DNA of 64,000 nucleotides, from the NCBI GenBank assembly GCA_019914945.1, contig CM034112.1, positions 2,565,001-2,629,000 on the forward strand, written 5' to 3'. The DNA comes from Typha latifolia (Eukaryota; Streptophyta; Magnoliopsida; Poales; Typhaceae). Positions within the stretch are counted from its first letter, which is position 1, and every line of letters starts with the position of its first letter. Shown in pieces: positions 50,338 to 61,900 of this stretch. A model generated the notes under the pieces. It was given only the letters and a program-made list of their open reading frames with translations. It had not been told where the DNA came from and ran no database searches. The position numbers and the translations under genes were made by a program.

Positions 50338-50790
50338 TCTAGAGCTGTCAAAAGAAACGAGCAGCCCGAGCTCTAGATTTCATGTTTAAAATAATTTCGA
50401 GTCAAGACTGAGCACAAATAGGTTTGCTTAAGATTATTTGGATGAGCTTAAAATTATTATATACGAAACATATATTATAAATTATTAGATCTTAATCCGA
50501 TGGCTCATATATCTTAATTATAGGTTTGACTCGCTTAAAGCTTGTATTGAGCTCCATTTAAACTGAGCCTAACTGATTTAAGATTTGAATGAGCTCATTT
50601 GAGGTTCAAATTGATCTCATTTGAGATTTGAATTGAGTTTAACCCATTTAAGACTTGAATAGGCTGCTCGAGCTTAGCTCAAATGTAGATAAATGAGGCA
50701 AAAATTAGATTAGATTGTAGGCTCCATTCATTTCGAGCCAAACTTAAGAGAACATAGCTCGCTCACTCAAGCTCAGCTTGTTTACCCCCA
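50338..50790. repeat. Degenerate GAGC/AGCTC-rich repeat
   Basis: Begins AGAGCTGTCAAAAGAAACGA with GAGCAGCCCGAGCTC and ends AGCTCGCTCACTCAAGCTCA. Internally, short units of the form GAGCTCATTTGAGGTTCAAA recur. A related fragment (CGAGCTTGAGCGAGCCAGCTC-like) lies at 60643-60690. It resembles old dispersed repeats common in plant genomes. Confidence 0.4.
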
Positions 50791-52875
50791 CTATTCTCAC
50801 TCAAGTCTCAACCTCTTTGTCCATCTCCGATTTCATTGATATATGAATTCGATTTTTTTTTAACTTATGTCTTATTTATCGTGATGTATTGTGTCATACT
50901 CTGAAATTAGATTCATGTTGAATATTATAATACCATAAAACTATAAGATACTCGGTAATATTTTATATGAATTTTTTACATAATTGCTATTGAAATTTTT
51001 TAAAAGATCATAATTGCCACTTCATAATGTAAAATATGTATCTGTCATGAAATCAATATATTCGTTTGAAAATATCACTTTGATAGTTAAATCTAACTAA
51101 TTAGGATTAAAATGAAATTTGGATTCAAGAAGACTATTTATCCTTGTATAAATTATTTAGAATAGTCTAAAAGCTATTTAATATATACCAACATCATAGT
51201 ACAAAGAAATATATATTCTTTTATGCGAGACAAAAATCTTTGATAAATATTTTATACTATACATTTTAAGAAAGAGGTATTTTAATTGTTTACATGTGTT
51301 TGTTAATTATTTTTATTTGTTTGAGAAATAATAGGAATTTAATAGTGTTCCAATTAAATCAGTGCAATTAGAATTTAAACTTCAAGAGCATTTTTAATCA
51401 TTTAAGCATCATCCCAATTCTAACTATCCCAACTAATATTTTTATCCAATACTTCAATATATCTATTGTTTTTAAATTAAAATATTTAAAACATGGCACT
51501 ATTTTTTATTCATCATAAAGATTTACTTTATTTTTCAGCAACTCAAACAGCGGTTTACTGTCTTATTTGGTGTGATATCTTGTAATTATTATTTGGTCAT
51601 TGGTATGAGAAAGTATTTTATTACTTATTACATGCAGTGTGAATAAATACTTTGGACATCCCAATTTTCATATCATCAATGAATTAATGCTTAAATAGTT
51701 ATAATGACTTATATTAAATTAAGACATAGTTAGATTTCTATTTCTTTCCCCAAAAAATATTTAGATTTCTATTTCTATTTATTAAATTTAATAAACATAT
51801 GTAAATAATTAAAATACTATATTTTTTTATAGTTTAGATCTAAGTTATGTTTTAATTATGATTAGTTAAATTCAACTAATAGGATGATATTTTGGAAAGA
51901 GTACAGTAATTCCAGTGGCAATTATGAAAATTTGAAGAATACAGTGGAATGTTTTTTATGGCAAATATGTAAAAATCTCAAAAACTGATGCAATCTTAAG
52001 ATGCACAGTGAATTAAGATAGGTTTCGTAGATAAGAATATGAACACTGACGCCATTCACGGGAGCTATGAACGTGACAAGTTCCATTTACCTAGTGATAT
52101 TATATACATGTATAAGGGTCAAAAGTAATCTTGAAAAGGGGAAAGAAAAAGAAAAAGGATTCAAGGCACTGTAGATTTGTAAGCAAGATTGAGACGTTAT
52201 AACGATCGCAACTGCCTTTTTTTTTATTTAATTTAATTTATTTATTTTTCCCAAGGTTTTCCTCCACATGAGATGTTTGCTCGTAGAAAGAATGGAAAGA
52301 GACGCTTAGCTTATCTTTGCAATGCCACCCACCAACACCTATGTGTACTCACTTTGACATTACATGCGTGCATGGCATCATGGAGGAGGAAAAATTAAAC
52401 AAAAGAAAATTCCTCCACTGTTGTCATTTTGAGACGTATACACTTGTGGGACACAAATATTCTTGTCAAGAAAGTAATAACTTTCGTTTTATGTATATAT
52501 ATATTTCGATTTGATAGATAGTAATCTTGATGAGGATTAAGAAGGTGGAAGTCTAGATTTTTTTTGTGTGTTCAAGTTGTGGGATTTGTTTTGAGTGGAC
52601 AAGTAAGTGTGATGGAAAGGAGAAAAGATGTAGGAAAAGGGTGTGTGGGGCCTGGGAGTCACCAATGGGCCTCAGCCTTATCCATTCTAATCAAGTTTTT
52701 GCTTTCCTATAGCTGCAGCAACTGGCATTTGGTGCACATCAATCCAACTTTATATTAAAAGTTTGATGGAAGGAAGCATCCATCACTTTATATTTTTTTA
52801 TGCATACATCACTTTATTTTTTATCGAAAACAATATATCTACAAGCAGACTATCTTATCCTCTGTATAAATTTTG

Positions 52876-53003
52876 CTCGATTAATTAGTCTTATTTTTCA
52901 GTCTTAATTTTTTTTAGAGTAAACTTACTTAGATATAAAAAAGATTTAAAAAAAATTAATTACTGAATTAGTTCAAGAAAGTTTCTAAACTCAAAAGAGG
53001 CCA
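52876..53003. repeat. Dispersed repeat, copy 2 (partner at 13484-13632)
   Basis: Same word order as copy 1: TCTTAATTTTTTTTAGAGTA, AACTTACTTAGATATAAAAA, ATTACTGAATTAGTTCAAG, TCTAAACTC. Confidence 0.5.
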
Positions 53004-54096
53004 TATACACTAGTTCTCATATTTGCTACTTTTTATTTCATTTTCCTCTGGAGGTATTTAACTTGATGAGAGAACAGTGCTTGTCATTTGACCTTTGAAA
53101 GATGCACAGTTATTAACAAATAGTTTACCATAGAACCTAACATTCAATTTCTCAAACAAAGAGTCTGCTGAGACCTACCATTCATAAACAATACGACTGT
53201 AATAATTCCTGCATCCACTCATCACTTTATTAAGGTGGAAAATTTTAGAATTCCAACCACACAAGCAAATGATATATGCCTGAAAACAACTCAGATAAAT
53301 GCAACAAGCATTATGACTGCTCGCTTCTATATCAGACCTCAACAAACAGCCAAGGATAGCTATCCAGCATGAGAGTCATGGATGCTGATTCTTAAGACTG
53401 AACGACGGACAGCAGCATGCGTTGCAAAGTCAACATTCTCAGTCTATAAATCCGCTGGCATGAATTGGCAGACCTTTATAGTTGCATTCTTCCCCAGATG
53501 CCCCTCAAAATGAGTTACTATAGATATCTCAAGAATTCCCTGCATAGATAACTGTATAGGTACAGGGCGTCCTCAGTATCAACAAAGAAAGAATTGAATT
53601 GTCCATTAGCAGCACTTCTTGACATCTGCAAGTCTTCCAGAATGGTTCTCAGTTATATCAACAAACTAATTTACAACCATATCCCCCAGGCAAAGCAGCC
53701 TACCAGAAACCAGACACCCAGTTACAGCTAAGCGAAAACAAAGGATATCTAAAAAAGTTAATGAAATCTCCAAACATCTGCTCATACTTTATTTTCACAT
53801 GCACTCTAAAAACTCACTCAGAATCACATTATTTTTCTTTTCCGGTGACAATCCAAAGTAAACTGAATATAAAGCTGCAATCTCAATGGATCAAGTAACT
53901 TGGCGACAGCAAGTTAGGTGTGTTGCATAAACCTAAGTCAATATATCTTCGGCCATGTAAACAAGGACTGATTTTACCCAAATAAACACAACATTCATCT
54001 AACAGAAAATGAAAATAAAAGGAAGTTCGAAAAGTTTAACATAAAGGATTGTAAGTTGCAACACAAAGTTACTGGAAGGAATGACAGGACCCAGGA

Positions 54097-57000
54097 TCAA
54101 GTTCCTTGAGAAGGGGCTTTCTTTGCAGCCTCAGCTGCAGCCTTCTCTGCCTCGATCTCAGCAACATATGCATCGATTTCAGCTTCATCAAGTTGACAGA
54201 GGCCATCCTTATGTGTCATGACAGCAATTTCGATGTTCTTTCCACCACTCTCAACAACCTAAAGGTCCCAACTCATTGTCATCAAATTTAGATCAGGTGA
54301 AATAAAAAGAATGCCATAATTTGCAATAAAAGGGAAGAAGCAAAGTTATATTCTAACTACAGGTAAGCTAATACTTGAGGTTGTTTCCATACTGCATATA
54401 TTACAACAACAGCTGGACGAAAGACAAGCAGAGATGGTAATCTATGATAGCAGAACAAACTGAGTTTGAAGAATTGAGCAATTTTGAACAAAGCTGGAAT
54501 TTATTGGTGTAAAGATTCTAAAGGAAGAAAACTTTGTCCAAAAGTGATGCAAATCTAGTATGAATGCAATGTTTTGAAGAACAATCAATCCAAACAAGTA
54601 ACTAAAGTAAAATATAGTAAGCAATAATTGATAAAAAGTTAATTGATTAAAAAAGATCACTTCTAGATAAAAGGAGAGAAAACCACTCAGGTAAGACAGT
54701 AGCTTGCTCAACTCTCAAATAGGTACGTTGATAGTAGAAAGGCTTAAAATATGGTGTAAGGAAAGAATTTAGAGTTTAGGTTTACCAATAAATAGAATAG
54801 TAGTGCTTTTACTTTGAAACCATATCCTTCTCTTCACGTCCGGGCACCCAAAGATTCTTTTTCACTACTAGAATCTTCTGGACAGCAGCAGTAACCAACA
54901 AAAAAAAGTAGAGATTGAAAAAGAAGAGAGGTTTAGAGAGGAAGTAGAAGATATTAGAGAAGAATCTTAAGACAGAGTAGGAGAAAGGGAGAGAAAGAAA
55001 GAAAGAGAGAGAGAGAAGAAGAAGAAGACTTTGTCCAAAAGAAGGAGAGAGTGAGAGATCTCAAATAAATCTTGTTCCAACTTGTCCTTGTTTCCCATGC
55101 AATAAACCTTAAATAGGTTAACAACTTTAATTTTAGCTGATTCTAATAGAAACTTATTTCCTAATAGGACTCTAATTGATCATCTTACCTAAATTGATTG
55201 ACCCAATTTAGGTAATAAATCAATGTGGACATCCCCCACATATAAGCTTACCATAACTATCAATTGAGATTCTAATAGGAATTCATTTCCTAATAGGATC
55301 CTAATTGATTAAGCCTTATCTAAATTGACTAACCCAATTTAGGTAATAACTCAATACGGACATCCCCGCATATAAGCTACCATGTCTGTCAATTGACTAA
55401 TCTAATTGATTATTTAAAATAAAAATCAATAATTAGACCAAAATTGGACTCGAGTAATTCTATTTTAGTCAAATTGAAGATGATGCCCATATCAAAAAGT
55501 CATCCACAAACTTGCATAAAAAGAGTGCATCAGAATATCAAAGAAAATGCAAATTAAGAAAAAACCAAACAATGTTGAGATATAGAGATAGAATTATGTG
55601 TGATGTACAAATAGAATTATGTGTGATGTACGAAACACAAAAGGTCATAGAAAACAGTAATTACATTGCTTTTTATCCCAAGAAAAGAGCAGTCATGAGC
55701 TATACATATAATGGGAACAAGCAAATTGATATTTGCCTGCTATAGATGAAGCAAGCATTGCAAAGTCTATCAGCAGCCTGAATACTAATATTATTGAAAA
55801 CTCTATTACAGAGTTAAAGAAAAGAATTAGGACTTTTAACATTAGTAATATATAAAGTGTGGTCTTATTCCAACTAACACATAAAATGGTGGATTGAAAT
55901 AGCATTTCTGGCATGTACTTTAAGGGGAAAAAACAGTAAACAGAAGGATCATTGGCATATCAAACTATGAGTCGCAATGAATTAAAAAGAGGGGTTATCT
56001 ACTTAGCTCATTATGAGATAACTAAGTTTCTCACCCAATGTGTATACAGTCATAATGCCAATTTTCAAAGATTAATTTTATTATATAAAAAGTACAAATT
56101 GAACTGTCTGCACAGTTCAATGTATTACTTAATGCTTAATGCACCTTTGACTATTTAAGGTTGGACTGAAGGCGGGGAATCAGAGTTCAGCAGGACCAAA
56201 CTACTTACTCAATGTCCTTGGTTATTCAAAAGACTCTGTCGACCACATGCGCACAAGTTATAGGATAAATTTATCTCATGCTAAATCAAAAACTGAGGAG
56301 AAAGTGAAACCATCTTCATGTGCTGTGAACTAGCCCAGAGTTGATAGATCTAGTCGAGTCAGGGTTAATCTAGTGAGTTGGGTCTAGTCTAGAGTTGCTT
56401 GGAGAGAATGTAACTTAAAATAGGGTAGCCACTATAAAGGTGGTGTGTTGAGCACCCCAAAGAGCAATGAGAATTACCCAAACTATTGTTCCACTCTCTC
56501 TCTCTCTCTTCCCAAATTTTCCTTCACAGCTGGCAGCACTCAGACTGAGGCCACCAACTGATTTCATCCTCCCTCTAACTTCATATTCCCCACGCCACCC
56601 CCCAACTCTCCTCACCGAGCCCATTAGCCTCTCACCCACAGCTCACCAGGCTAGCCACCACCCAAGTTCGCGCTCCACGATCACCTTCTCCCACCGCAAG
56701 CCACCCAAGCATCTTCCACCTCCATCCCTTAGCCCACGCTGCATCCAACGGACCACCTCCTTCCCCCAAACCGAGCTCAACCCGCACCATCATGATAGTC
56801 CACAACACACATAGCAACAGACCCTCAAGCTTTTGAATATTTAAAAGTGCACACCTTCAGGATGATTGTTGCTGTAGCAACCATCAGCAGTGTGGCAGAG
56901 GCTGATATTTTTTGTACATGTTGCTGAGAAAGGTACTTTTGAGTTATATATGGTTTTCTAACACCCATAGTACTGAAAGGCACCGAAAGCTAAGCTGTTG

Positions 57001-58672
57001 AATCAAAAGCTGAAACAGTTGACATACTGCAACCTAACTACCAGTACTATTATAGAGCAATTTCACGTTCCATCAAATCCTTCATGAAGTCAACAAAAGG
57101 GAACATGAACCCTAAGAAGAAAACAAACAACAAATCTTTTGATTGATGACTTAACATTATAATATCTCGCCACAATCTTCTCCAATGTCAACTCCAACGC
57201 GGTTTGCAAGTCATGGTAATCCAACATAGTTCCAAAAAAAAAAGTTAAGCCACCCAGCTTGTCCACATGAGCAATTTTCATTTTATACCAATATGATTCA
57301 CTGCTATTGACAGATCTATTATGGCAAATTCACGTCAATTCAAATGGAATAATAAAAACTAATGAGAAAAATAATCACATACATGAACTGTATAGGTGGT
57401 TCAGCAGCATTGCCTAAATCTTAGGAGTTAGGAGAAGATAGCAATCCACAATTTAAATATGGGTAGATGTCTAGATGATCGCAAGGTCAAATATTCTCCC
57501 AACCTATATTTATTGCTAAAGTTTATGCTATGAGCCTATGCTACTAGAGATTGTGAAGATTGATTGTATGATGCATAGTGCTTTCTTGCACTACAGACAA
57601 GTCCAAATAATGTTTTCACATGATTGACTATACAAAAGAGGTTATTGTGGCTTAAACTCCAATCTTTGGTTAATTGTTCATCATAAGGTTTATCATGTTG
57701 AGTCTCCTTTTGCCTTCCCTTCAACTTCCCATATTCCTTATTCAACCATCCTTCTCCTTTTTTCTACTCACTTTTCTACCATCTTTGTGCTGAAAGGATT
57801 ATATCTTTAATCCTTAACTTTCCACACTACTCTCAAGTTTCAGATGTGACATTTTGAATACGAATGCATGATGTTAACCATGTTCTTCCTAATGCCTACA
57901 GCTTAATATCTGCCTAACCTCCATAAAATAAAGAAGCAAATCTAAAACACATAACCATGAACGACTATGATTCAACCCAAAAACAGAACTCGCCTCAAGA
58001 AGTGCCCGGATAGCGAGCTTCACCGTCTCCTTCCCCGACGTCTCCTTGTAATTCTTCTCCAGGAACTCCCTCATCGAATTCGAGTTCCTCCCCGTCGCAT
58101 TCGCCTTCCACGCCGAGAATGTCCCAGAGGGGTCGGTCTGGTAGAGCGCCGGCTTCTCCGTGTATGGATCAAACCCGACGATGAGCGTCGAGAGCCCGAA
58201 GGGCCTCACCCCACCGCTCTGGGTATACTTCTGCTGCAATCCAGCAATGTAGCGGGTGATGTACTCCACGGTGACCGGATCCTCCACCGTTAGCCTGTGG
58301 CTCTGGCACTCGATCCTCGCCCGATTGATGAGGACTCGCGCGTCGGCCTTGAGTCCGGCGCAGGCGACGGCGATGTGAGTGTCGAGGCTCACGATCTTGC
58401 GTACCGATCTGGGAGAAGAAGAGCAGGAGAAGGACAAGGGTTAGAAACCCTAAACCCTAAAACTAAACTCTGAACCTATTCTTGCAAACAGAGAAGAACC
58501 TGGAGTCCTGGAGCTTCGGGGTGGATTTCTTCTCGACGCCGAGGACGAGGGTGTCGGTGCCGCGGACGCCGACGGCAGCGTTGCCCTTGCGGACGGCCTC
58601 GAGGGCATACTCGACCTGGAAGAGGTGTCCATCGGGGGAGAAGACGGTGATGGCGCGGTCGTAGCGAGCCAT
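54097..58672 (-). CDS. PAD1: 20S proteasome alpha subunit, type 7 / PAD1 (alpha-4)
   Basis: Non-catalytic outer-ring subunit of the 20S proteasome in nucleus and cytosol. Three exons (58672-58500, 58408-57994, 54258-54097) give 249 aa, the family length. The alpha-subunit signature [20 protein letters not shown] starts at residue 4. [19 protein letters not shown] crosses the first joint. Family words [32 protein letters not shown] and FLEKNYKE follow. The last exon encodes [14 protein letters not shown], then [20 protein letters not shown], a charged tail, and ends APSQGT. Exon 2 to exon 3 requires a GC donor (GAG|GCGAGT, 57993-57992); no GT alternative keeps frame. Intron 2 is 3,735 bp and repeat-laden, while intron 1 is only 91 bp. 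The exons are GC-rich against an AT-rich background. Confidence 0.96.
54760..55500. repeat. Retroelement-like segment in PAD1 intron 2 with an internal ~128-bp tandem duplication
   Basis: Purine-rich DNA (54900-55040) precedes two tandem units: 55139-55267 and 55268-55395. They share GATTCTAATAG, TTTCCTAATAGGA, ACCCAATTTAGGTAATAA, CATATAAGC and end TCAATTGA. The composition recalls part of a plant Copia-type LTR; boundaries and target duplications were not found. Confidence 0.45.
55588..55631. repeat. 23-bp tandem duplication
   Basis: ATAGAATTATGTGTGATGTA occurs twice with a 23-bp period, in PAD1 intron 2. Confidence 0.85.
58445..58461 (+). promoter_or_regulatory. Double telo-box in PAD1 intron 1
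   Basis: AAACCCTAAACCCTAAA, two-plus units of the plant telomere heptamer. It lies between exons 1 and 2, close to the start codon, where telo-boxes are common in housekeeping genes. Confidence 0.6.
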
Positions 58673-58983
58673 GGCGAAAGAGGAGAGGTAGGTTTTAGCC
58701 TCTCAATCGATTGCGATGAAGAGAAAAGAGAGTGTGCCGCTGGTTGTTACATGGAAGAGAAAGAGAGACGGAAGTGGACTTTGCTTGGGGAAGAGGGCAG
58801 GCCCCGAAGCCCGAAGGGGTGTAAACGGATCGGATATTACTTAAATCGGATCCAGTACACTCTATATTTATTGCTGTTTACACCCTGTCTTTTTTGTTAT
58901 TTACAGTCCTACACCCTGTATCCTTACAAAATACCTATAAGGGTGTTTTTATAATTTAATAAAGAAAAGTAAATGTCTATACT

Positions 58984-59073
58984 TTTGAGTTTTGGATGAC
59001 GTTATATTTATTACATTATGTTTACAAATGATAGATGAATATTATCAGATATTGGGCCGGGTTGGGTTTTTAA
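58984..59073. repeat. 90-bp direct repeat, copy A
   Basis: Identical to 59819-59908 except for one base (GGATGACG versus GGACGACG). The sequence outside the two copies is unrelated. Confidence 0.95.
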
Positions 59074-59242
59074 GGCAAATACTTCAATGCACCTTTAAAA
59101 ATTATAATCTTAATCCAACGGCTATAATAGCCAGTTTTCATACCCGGTACCGGTTTCCCGGTACCAGTTCCAAAACCACATTACGTAAGAAAAATAGTAT
59201 ATCAGTTAAGAAGATTAATTACGTGTGCCTAACTTTCCAATT

Positions 59243-59312
59243 TTCTTGTTATACCCTTGAAGATCTTAACCATTAGATTTTCATCAAAGTGATTGATAAG
59301 TACGGAAGAAGC
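59243..59312. repeat. Inner repeat, copy 1 (partner 59731-59818)
   Basis: Shares TATACCCTTGAAGATCTTAA-like text, TTAGATTTTCATCAAA, TGATTGATAA and CGGAAGAA with a second copy that abuts 90-bp copy B. It is clearly more diverged than the 90-bp pair. Confidence 0.75.
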
Positions 59313-59730
59313 GCTCTACACGTTTTTTTTCTTCCATTAAGATTTCTCTCTTAAATATAATTATGCCTTAATTATAGGAGATATCATTTAATATTAAATA
59401 ATTTAAATTTGATTATTTGGAGATAAATTTTAATTTAAATATAATTCTCTATCTCTATCTATTAAAATTTAATTTAAATCAATCTTAAACTAATGGGAGA
59501 TATATGTAAATAATAAAAAATAATTAAAAAGATAAAATGTAATTAAAATTTCATCAAGTTAATTATAAAAGACATCAATACCCTTATTTTAATATATATA
59601 CATTACTCTCAGTTAATGATATATATGTCTTTTACTTAATAAAATATTAAGATAATATAATTGTTAAAAAATAATGTGCAAGATTATATATCTAAAACAA
59701 ATTACCTGCTAAACCGGTAATATCTTTCAT

Positions 59731-59818
59731 TCCTATTATACCCTTAAAGATCTTAACCGTTAGATCTTCATCAAATTGATTGATAAAGAATTGATCTGAT
59801 TGCACGGAAGAAATCCTC
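59731..59818. repeat. Inner repeat, copy 2 (partner 59243-59312)
   Basis: Reads TATACCCTTAAAGATCTTAA, TTAGATCTTCATCAAA, TGATTGATAA, then an extra segment and CGGAAGAA, running directly into the 90-bp repeat. Confidence 0.75.
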
Positions 59819-59908
59819 TTTGAGTTTTGGACGACGTTATATTTATTACATTATGTTTACAAATGATAGATGAATATTATCAGATATTGGGCCGGGTTGG
59901 GTTTTTAA
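59819..59908. repeat. 90-bp direct repeat, copy B
   Basis: Second copy of 58984-59073, 89 of 90 bases identical, offset 835 bp. Confidence 0.95.
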
Positions 59909-61048
59909 ACGGGCCTAACGCCGATCAGAGCTTTGTTATTGGGCTTACTAAGTCTAATATGGGCCGAGGTTCACTTGGGTTAGGGAAGTGCTTTTAAGTT
60001 CGGATCCTTTAATATCATAAATATTAAGGAGAAATAATTAAGGAATATTCACCATAATTTTCAGATATTTATCATTCTACCACTATATTTTTCTTCTAAT
60101 AATTTAATTTTAACCTAACAACAATTGATAGAATAAGAAATATTCTATTACTATTAAAGATAAAATATCTAAAATACCGCTCCGTTGACTTTAAGATCGG
60201 ATTCCATTTTATTTTTATTTTAATCTTAAAAACTTTATCCCAGGATTAAGATCATCTGGCATCTATCGTTAAGTTTATCTCACAGTATGATAACTATATT
60301 TAATAGTAAAGAATGATAAATATACATATGGTAGGGTGTGAATGATAATAAAAATAAATAGTGATTTTAATCAATTCTGAGTTAATTAAAATTATGTGTA
60401 ACATACTAGGTAACAAACTAGCCTAATTTTGTGTCAATTTCAGAAGATATAAGGTCAAATGCTAAAAAATAAGAGAGCATCAGTTTATGATAAGGTACCA
60501 AATTCACACTATAGAATTCAATAATATGATTTTCTTTTCATGTATACAATTTGAAAATTCTTTATTTGCATAGGTATTTTTATTAAATTCATAATTAATG
60601 TAAGATAAAAGAGCCTCTGGATAAATATTTTTAGTTTTTTAGTCGAGCTTGAGCGAGCCAGCTCTTATGTTCGAGTAGTTTAGCTCAGTTCACTTTAAAA
60701 ATAATTTTTTAAATTCTAAAATATAAAGTTTTATTTCGAAATAACTTTAGGAACAACTTCTTATTCATGGTAATTTATTATTACACTTTTATATTAAAAT
60801 ATAAATAAATATAATAATTATTATTTATGAAATATAGGTTTTATTTTAGAAATAATAAAGATAAATAGTTATTCTAAAATTGATAATTAAATGAGGGGTT
60901 AATAAATCAGCCATATATTTTGTTTAACAGTACTAAGGAAATGCCTCCAATAATGTGGTAACAGGATAAGATAATGATGGCCTAACAGTGCAATGCCCAT
61001 GTGCATGGACAACAGAGTGCCGCATAGATGGAGTCAATAATAAGATCA

Positions 61049-61088
61049 CATGCATGTGACGTGGCACCTCGAGACCATCATATAAATA
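61049..61088 (+). promoter_or_regulatory. Orphan RY / ACGT / TATA promoter-like module
   Basis: CATGCATG (RY/Sph) at 61049-61056, TGACGTGGCA at 61057-61066 and TATAAATA at 61081-61088, in tight order. No coding start was recognised downstream before the RNase gene 1.6 kb away. Confidence 0.4.
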
Positions 61089-61369
61089 GCCTGATGGATA
61101 GGAGACAGAGACGGATGGAGAAAATTACTACTCCCCGCACTCACAACATACCGCGGAATTTATTCCACTTGTCGGCTGGAATTTGTTCGATATGGATTGA
61201 TCACTAAGCTTGAATTTTTCTTTTTGTTTTCGCCTCTTATAGTATCACTCGTACAACAAAATAGACTTTGTTGTTTTCTTTTTATTCGGATTAATTAGAG
61301 AGGGAGTTTTTTTTGTTTTTTTCGTTCACAAGCTAAACAGGGACTAGACAATGGGTTAATCTTCTATAG

Positions 61370-61900
61370 ATATAAATGCACTTAGATTTTATTAAACTTT
61401 TAGCTAATATAGTAAGTTGTCTATTCTAGATTTTAAACCATGTGTATCGCTGAATAATTTGCTTCGAACCAAACATCGTGCTGCCGAGCTATTCCTTCAA
61501 GCTAACCGCATTGCCGAGCCATCAACTTAGTTAAGCCACCAAACCAATAAATAATATCCTCTATAATATTGTTTGAGATTGGAGTCGAACATATAACCTC
61601 CTTGGTCATGCGAAAGATACCTATCGATTCTACTATAGTTAGTTGATTAATTAGAGAGGGAGTTGAGTCTCTAAAATTAATTTGGAAGGTGCCTAAACAA
61701 ACTAGTCATTTAAGATATGAAAGATTAAACATACATGGGTAGAAAAAAGACCAATTCTTCATTGTTAGGATCTATTAAATTTTAGCTAACATATTAAATC
61801 GTCCAATTTAAACTTCTAGCTATTGTGCCGCTGAGTTATTATGTTATTCTTGCCGGCTAACACTGTTGAACTGTCGAGCGAAACCAAATTATGTTCATCT
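61370..61900. repeat. Decayed duplicated segment (~61370-61530 and ~61770-61890)
   Basis: Both parts contain ATTAAA.TTTTAGCTAA followed by GT(C)TA..T..AA, then GCTGA(A/G)TTA and a GCTAAC(C)..TTG word in the same order. It looks like an old, diverged direct duplication. Confidence 0.4.

Larger units (their letters stand above)
42774..54096. other. 11-kb gene-poor region of AT-rich DNA and old repeats
   Basis: No coding gene could be supported. Notable contents are listed separately: microsatellites (44208, 46433), a MITE-like element (45172), a tandem duplication (45721), a G-box/TCP cluster (47864-48014), a GTGCC-rich repeat (48130-48560), a GAGC-rich repeat (50338-50790) and dispersed repeat copy 2 (52876). 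53300-54096 is less AT-rich and probably contains the proteasome gene's 3' UTR; its full content is not recognised. Confidence 0.6.

Noticed and set aside
53347..53368. MIR169-like sequence (CAGCCAAGGAT...)
   Set aside because: Only the first 11 bases match miR169; the rest is a local GGATAGCTATCC palindrome and no precursor hairpin with a star strand was seen.
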